This document shows, piece after piece, positions 6,588 through 10,319 of a DNA stretch of 10,319 bases. Below the pieces are notes generated by a model, which ran no database searches, was not told the DNA's origin, and was given only the letters and a program-made list of their open reading frames with translations. The translations under genes and the position numbers were made by a program. Within the stretch, counting starts at the first letter, position 1, and each line of letters opens with the position of its first letter. This stretch comes from Bacteroidales bacterium (GTDB taxonomy: Bacteria; Bacteroidota; Bacteroidia; Bacteroidales; UBA932). The stretch covers positions 1 through 10,319 of the forward strand of contig JAAXVX010000031.1 in the NCBI GenBank assembly GCA_013335275.1, given 5' to 3'.

Positions 6588-8015
6588 ATGAACTCTGCAA
6601 TTAAATTACTGAGAGACTCTAAAAGTGCGCGCTGGCTGGTGCTGCTTATGTTGTCCATCCCAATGTTTGCGTCATACTTCTTTGACGACATTTTTACAAC
6701 AATTTCCCACATTTTTAAAAACCCCCAAATCCTCGACCTGGGATGGAACATGAGTGACTATGGTTTTTACGGAGGAGCCTATTCGCTTTTATGTGTTTGG
6801 GGAGGACTGGTTATATGCGGAATGCTTCTTGACAAATGGGGTGTCCGTTTCACAGGTTCATTATTCCTGGGACTTATGGTGGGAGGTTCATTTATAGTTA
6901 TATATGCGATTTCCGAAAGTTTTGCGAAAAGCGGAGCCTACGAATTTATGCTTAGGTTTTTTGATAAACCATCGCTTGCTCTGGCATATGCAGGAGCATC
7001 ACTCTTTGGACTCGGCAGCGAAATTGCAGGGGTTGCGGTAACGCGGTCAATTGCAAAATGGTTTAAAGGAAAAGAGATGGCTCTGGCAATGGGCCTTCAG
7101 CTCGCGCTTGCCAGGCTTGGTACCGCTACAGCTCTTATTATTGTGCCAAGGCTTGTTAATATAGATCAGGCATACATTCCTTTTTCCGAAACAAGCAAAC
7201 CTACAATAGTTGCAATGGTTCTTATGATGATTGCTGTTCTTTTGTGGACCATGTTTGTGCTGACTGATAAAGCATACGACAGGCAAACTGCCGAAGAGGC
7301 AAAAAGAAACTCTGTCAAGACAGTAAAAGATGATAAATTCAAATTTTCGGATATTTTCAAAATACTTGGAAACAAACACTTTATTCTCATTTCGCTGCTT
7401 TGCGTTTTCTTTTATGCATGTATCATTTCGTTCAGGAGATTTGCAACAACCATTATCATTCCAAGGTTCGACTTAGACGGAGACTTAGCCTCTCTTATGG
7501 TTTCACTTCTACCTTTCTCGACAATGATATTTACTCCAATATTTGGATTACTTATCGACCGAAAGGGTAAAGCCAGTCGTTTCATGATTCTGGGTTCTTT
7601 CCTTCTGCTTATTTCTCACCTGATTATTGCATTTGCACCAGGGACACAATTTTTTGGTTACGCCGGCATAGCTATTCTCGGGATAGCTTATGCTCTGGTT
7701 CCTGCAGCAATGTGGCCATCGGTTCCTAAGATAATTCCGGACAAAAATCTGGGAACTGCATACTCTTTGATTTACTGGATTCAAAACATGGGTATGCTAG
7801 TTGTTCCGATTGTAGTTGGAATTATCATAACAAATACAACCCTGGCCTTTACCGACCCTTTTACTGCCAGTCTCAAAAGTGCCATAAATGCAGAGTATTT
7901 CTTCATAGGTCTGTCCATAATTGCTATTATCGTATCATTCGTTCTGGGAAGGTCTTCGGACAAAAATCCGCAGCTTATGCTTGATGTGCCTAATAAAGCG
8001 AAGAAAACCGCTTAG
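6588..8015 (+). CDS. Major facilitator superfamily transporter, MFSD1-like (second of tandem pair)
   Basis: This 475-residue inner-membrane protein is a clear paralogue of the upstream transporter. It shares motif A copies GMLLDKWGVR (78-87) and GLLIDRKGKA (320-329), WFKGKEMALAMG (158-169), MWPSVPK (375-381) and WIQNMGM (397-403). A central Lys/Glu-rich loop follows TM6 (about 221-255). The N-terminal helix begins at about residue 15 with RWLVLLMLSIPMF, aligning with RWTVLVLLASMMF of the first copy. The extracytoplasmic segment after TM1 is longer than in the first copy. The ATG at 6588 follows the first gene by 28 AT-rich nt with no separate promoter or terminator, so the pair is probably one transcript ending at the terminator at 8046-8069. 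Substrate is unknown; a small peptide is suggested only by resemblance to MFSD1. The two could form a heteromeric pair or have different substrates; the sequence does not say. Confidence 0.9.
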   Translation: MNSAIKLLRDSKSARWLVLLMLSIPMFASYFFDDIFTTISHIFKNPQILDLGWNMSDYGFYGGAYSLLCVWGGLVICGMLLDKWGVRFTGSLFLGLMVGGSFIVIYAISESFAKSGAYEFMLRFFDKPSLALAYAGASLFGLGSEIAGVAVTRSIAKWFKGKEMALAMGLQLALARLGTATALIIVPRLVNIDQAYIPFSETSKPTIVAMVLMMIAVLLWTMFVLTDKAYDRQTAEEAKRNSVKTVKDDKFKFSDIFKILGNKHFILISLLCVFFYACIISFRRFATTIIIPRFDLDGDLASLMVSLLPFSTMIFTPIFGLLIDRKGKASRFMILGSFLLLISHLIIAFAPGTQFFGYAGIAILGIAYALVPAAMWPSVPKIIPDKNLGTAYSLIYWIQNMGMLVVPIVVGIIITNTTLAFTDPFTASLKSAINAEYFFIGLSIIAIIVSFVLGRSSDKNPQLMLDVPNKAKKTA

Positions 8016-8045
8016 TAGCAGGTTCATAATCAACAATAAAAAGAC

Positions 8046-8069
8046 GCTGTCTGATATTTTTCAGACAGC
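8046..8069. terminator. Bidirectional intrinsic terminator between the MFS operon and purA
   Basis: GCTGTCTGA (8046-8054) pairs perfectly with TCAGACAGC (8061-8069) across a 6-nt loop. On the plus strand the stem is followed by CTCTTTTATTT. On the minus strand it is followed by a T-rich run from the rc of AATAAAAAGA (8035-8044). It therefore can end both the rightward MFS transcript (stop at 8015) and the leftward purA transcript (stop at 8097). Confidence 0.85.
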
Positions 8070-8096
8070 CTCTTTTATTTGGGAATTAAACCGGTA

Positions 8097-9365
8097 TTAT
8101 ACGGTTCTCATTATAGTCTGCTCTCTGTCCGGTCCCAGTGAAATAATATTGATAGGAACGCCTACCTCTTTTTCAATAAAACGGACATAAGTCATAAATT
8201 CAAATGGAAGGTCGCTCTCGGTTGTGATTTTTGTAAGATCGCGTTTCCATCCTTTAAATTCTTTGTAGACAGGCTCAACCGTTGCAAATGTGTCAAAAGG
8301 AATCTGGTGTGTCTCAACTCCGTTCATTTTATATGCAACTGCAACCTTAATTGTATCGAATGTATCAAGGACATCGGCTTTCATCATTATGAGCTGCTCA
8401 ACGCCATTTATCATAACAGCATATTTAAGTGCAACAAGGTCCAGCCAGCCTGTTCTTCTCGGGCGGCCGGTAGTGGCGCCGAATTCAAAACCAAGCTTGC
8501 GAAGTTCTTCGCCAACATTGTCGTTAAGTTCTGTAGGGAAGGGTCCGCTGCCTACTCTTGTGCAATATGCCTTGAATATGCCGGAAACAGTTCCTATGCG
8601 TGAAGGTGCAATTCCAAGGCCTGTACAAGCGCCGGCACAAATTGTTGTTGATGATGTAACAAAAGGGTATGAACCAAAGTCTACATCCAGCATAGAACCT
8701 TGTGCGCCCTCTGCAAGAACTCTTTTATTGTCGTCCAGCTGATGGTTTATAAAATACTCGCCGTCTACAAGGTTGAATCCTTTGAGAAATTCAATGGCAC
8801 TAAGCCATTCGGTCTCTTTTTCTTCGGCGTTGTATTCAAAATCAAATTGCTTTAGGAAAGTAATGTGTTTGCTTTTCAGGTTGTGGAAACGCTCTAAAAA
8901 GTTTTCTGCAAGAATATCACCAACCCGAAGGCCGTTCCTGCCTGTCTTATCCATATATGTAGGACCTATTCCCTTTAGTGTCGATCCTATCTTTGAGGCA
9001 CCTTTGGATGCTTCTGAAGCTGCATCAATAATCCTGTGTGTAGGAAGAATGAGGTGTGCTTTCTTTGAAATTGCAATCCTCTCTCTTACCGGTACGCCGG
9101 TTTTCTCAATTTCCAGACACTCTTCACGGAAAATAATAGGGTCAATAACAACTCCGTTTCCGATAATGTTAACTGCATTTTTGCGGAAAACACCCGAAGG
9201 AATTGTGTGCAAAACAAATTTTTTGTCATCGAAGAGCAATGAATGACCTGCATTTGGCCCTCCCTGAAATCTTGCCACAACAGGATAGTTCTTTGCCAGA
9301 ACATCAACAATCTTACCTTTCCCCTCGTCGCCCCATTGCAGGCCTAAAACAACATCAACTTTCAT
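8097..9365 (-). CDS. purA: Adenylosuccinate synthetase
   Basis: PurA joins IMP and aspartate using GTP to give adenylosuccinate, the first committed step from IMP to AMP, in the cytoplasm. At 422 residues the length is normal. The N-terminal LGLQWGDEGKGK (7-18) carries the GTP-binding loop and catalytic Asp13. GGPNAGHS (35-42) carries the catalytic His41; both residues sit at the same numbers as in the E. coli enzyme. Further signatures include STLKGIGPTYMDK in the IMP-site region, EGAQGSMLDVDFGSYPFVTSS, TTGRPRRTGWLD, and the C-terminal SLGPDREQTI. The start is the ATG at 9365, giving MKVDVVLGLQWGDEGKG directly. The ssb stop lies only 12 nt upstream on the same strand, so the two are probably co-transcribed from the promoter near 9835. 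The transcript likely ends at the 8046-8069 hairpin. Confidence 0.99.
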   Translation of the reverse strand: MKVDVVLGLQWGDEGKGKIVDVLAKNYPVVARFQGGPNAGHSLLFDDKKFVLHTIPSGVFRKNAVNIIGNGVVIDPIIFREECLEIEKTGVPVRERIAISKKAHLILPTHRIIDAASEASKGASKIGSTLKGIGPTYMDKTGRNGLRVGDILAENFLERFHNLKSKHITFLKQFDFEYNAEEKETEWLSAIEFLKGFNLVDGEYFINHQLDDNKRVLAEGAQGSMLDVDFGSYPFVTSSTTICAGACTGLGIAPSRIGTVSGIFKAYCTRVGSGPFPTELNDNVGEELRKLGFEFGATTGRPRRTGWLDLVALKYAVMINGVEQLIMMKADVLDTFDTIKVAVAYKMNGVETHQIPFDTFATVEPVYKEFKGWKRDLTKITTESDLPFEFMTYVRFIEKEVGVPINIISLGPDREQTIMRTV

Positions 9366-9377
9366 ATATGATTAAAA

Positions 9378-9812
9378 TTAAAATGGTAGATCACCGTCAT
9401 CGTCAATACCCTGTGAGGATGCCCCCGCAGGCGGGACAATATCCTGAATATTGTTTCGATCGGGTGATGCTCCTGGTGAATCCTGTTTTTTGCCAAGTAT
9501 CTGGATATTATCGGCAATTATTTCTACAGTATATCTTATCTGGCCTGTTTTATCCTCCCAGCTGCCAGTGCGGATTTTGCCTTCAATAAATAATTGGCTT
9601 CCTTTTTTTACGTACTTCTCAATTCTTTCTGCCAAAGATCTCCAGCATACAACATTATGCCACTCAGTCTGCTCTTGAAACTCGCCATTTTTGTCCTTGA
9701 ATTTCTCGGTAGTTGCAAGGGAAAAGCGGGCAACCATAGATCCGTTTTCGAGGTGTCGCACCTCGGGATCCTTACCCACATTGCCTATGAGCAACACTTT
9801 ATTTAATGACAT
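9378..9812 (-). CDS. ssb: Single-stranded DNA-binding protein
   Basis: SSB coats single-stranded DNA during replication, recombination and repair and recruits partner enzymes through its C-terminal tip. The 144-residue protein has an OB-fold at about 1-107: it begins MSLNKVLLIGNVGKDPE and contains EWHNVVCW (50-57) with the stacking aromatic residues, GSQLFIEGKI (71-80), W85, and VEIIADNIQILG (96-107). A disordered Pro/Ser/Gly/Asn tail (about 108-136) leads to the acidic tip DDDGDLPF, the conserved protein-interaction motif. The ATG at 9812 is preceded by an AT-rich leader of roughly 15-20 nt from the predicted promoter at 9835-9868. The gene sits 37 nt after the aroE-like stop and 12 nt before purA. 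The short compact tail suggests a standard chromosomal SSB, although plasmid or phage SSBs can look similar; the context favours chromosomal. Confidence 0.97.
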   Translation of the reverse strand: MSLNKVLLIGNVGKDPEVRHLENGSMVARFSLATTEKFKDKNGEFQEQTEWHNVVCWRSLAERIEKYVKKGSQLFIEGKIRTGSWEDKTGQIRYTVEIIADNIQILGKKQDSPGASPDRNNIQDIVPPAGASSQGIDDDGDLPF

Positions 9813-9834
9813 AATAGCACTTTTTTATTTATGA

Positions 9835-9868
9835 CAAAGATAAAAAACTTTAGCAACTTTCCGTCAAC
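9835..9868 (-). promoter_or_regulatory. Bacteroidota-type promoter of ssb-purA
   Basis: On the minus strand TATCTTTG (9842-9835) is a full match to the -7 consensus TAnnTTTG and is identical to the box upstream of the tRNA-tuf operon. A partial -33 element GTTG (9868-9865) lies 22 nt upstream, inside the 3' end of the aroE-like gene. Transcription would begin about 15-20 nt before the ssb ATG at 9812, giving a very short leader and letting ssb and purA be expressed independently of aroE. Confidence 0.65.
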
Positions 9869-10319
9869 AATTCCATGGCACTTATGTTGGGTTCTTCGCC
9901 TGTAAACATTCGAAAAGAAGGCACTGCCTGATTAAGAAGCCATAATGCTCCGGGGACGTAAAAAGCACCATCTTCGATGCACTTCATCTTAAGTGCAGGC
10001 TTTGAGTATTTTGCCTCAAAAACAATTTTCGATTTAAGAGATATGCTGTCGTAAATATTCGTTATAACGGGCAGAGTGTCTACTATAATTCTTGCGTCGC
10101 CGGCGATTTTGGAAAGTTGCTCAATTCCGGCAAATTCTAAAGAGTTTTTAACAGCGAAATTTTTTGCCTTTATTTTGTCGCGGTTCAAAATGATAACATC
10201 AAAGCCGAGATCCCTTGCTGCAATGGCAGCAGCTCTTCCTGCTCCTCCGCATCCAATTATGGCAACTCTTCCTCCGTTGGAAGCAAATTGCCTGAGACTC
10301 TCTTTAGCTCCGTAGTAAT
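9850..10319 (-). CDS. aroE: Shikimate 5-dehydrogenase, C-terminal part (gene runs off right edge)
   Basis: The visible 156 codons encode the NADP-binding half and C-terminal helix of an AroE-type enzyme, which reduces 3-dehydroshikimate to shikimate in aromatic amino-acid synthesis. The reading begins YYGAKESL, which fits the stretch right after the family's NTDxxG motif. VAIIGCGGAGRAAA (visible residues 18-31) is the Rossmann glycine-rich loop, and VIILNRDKIKA fits the NR(T/D)-type NADP-phosphate site. The C-terminal VPGALWLLNQAVPSFRMFTG matches the family's G-x-x-ML-x-x-Q-A ... F-x-x-(W/F)TG end. The usual NTTPLGM motif is degenerate (DTLPVITN). The substrate-binding N-terminal domain lies outside the window, so it cannot be told whether this is a lone AroE or the AroE part of an AroD-AroE fusion. 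The frame is open to the right edge; an internal TTG at 10188 is not the start. Confidence 0.82.
   Translation of the reverse strand, partial: YYGAKESLRQFASNGGRVAIIGCGGAGRAAAIAARDLGFDVIILNRDKIKAKNFAVKNSLEFAGIEQLSKIAGDARIIVDTLPVITNIYDSISLKSKIVFEAKYSKPALKMKCIEDGAFYVPGALWLLNQAVPSFRMFTGEEPNISAMELLTESC

Noticed and set aside
8290..8742. A 150-codon plus-strand open frame opposite purA
   Set aside because: It is the shadow of a highly conserved housekeeping gene, with no family resemblance and no start signal.
10045..10188. TTG at 10188 as the true start of a short 112-residue protein
   Set aside because: The same frame continues upstream through a Rossmann glycine-rich loop to the window edge, so the TTG is internal to a longer aroE-like gene.

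Overview
The window looks like a chromosomal segment from a member of the Bacteroidota, most likely order Bacteroidales. The evidence is the protein character of EF-Tu, Dxs, PurA and SSB, the tRNA genes without encoded CCA ends, AT-rich gene starts without clear Shine-Dalgarno sequences, and promoters of the Bacteroidota type (TTTG, about 19-22 nt, then TAnnTTTG). It is mostly housekeeping DNA: there is no phage, transposon, CRISPR array or plasmid signature, and no gene-free stretch longer than 300 bases.

Layout from left to right. (1) Positions 1-1744, minus strand: a translation operon read as promoter, tRNA-Thr(UGU), tRNA-Tyr(GUA), tRNA-Gly(UCC), tRNA-Thr(GGU), tuf, tRNA-Trp(CCA). The last tRNA is cut by the left edge. 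The four-tRNA-plus-tuf order is the same as the E. coli thrU-tyrU-glyT-thrT-tufB operon. (2) Positions 1785-4995, minus strand: dxs (first step of the MEP isoprenoid pathway) overlaps by 23 nt a gene for a FeoB-type membrane permease. That permease has no GTPase domain and instead carries a short His-rich N-terminus. (3) Positions 5183-8015, plus strand: two tandem paralogous 12-TM major facilitator transporters whose signature motifs resemble the MFSD1 branch. They diverge from dxs across a 187-nt spacer holding a candidate promoter and a near-perfect 22-bp palindrome. (4) Positions 8046-8069: a bidirectional terminator between the converging MFS and purA genes. (5) Positions 8097-10319, minus strand: the 3' part of a shikimate dehydrogenase gene (aroE, cut by the right edge), then ssb with its own promoter, then purA 12 nt downstream.

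Functionally the window joins translation (tRNAs, EF-Tu), isoprenoid precursor synthesis, metal and solute transport, DNA replication and repair (SSB), and purine and aromatic biosynthesis. The least ordinary element is the GTPase-less FeoB permease translationally coupled to dxs. The tandem MFSD1-like transporter pair comes second. I see no clear evidence of a wholly new multi-gene system.
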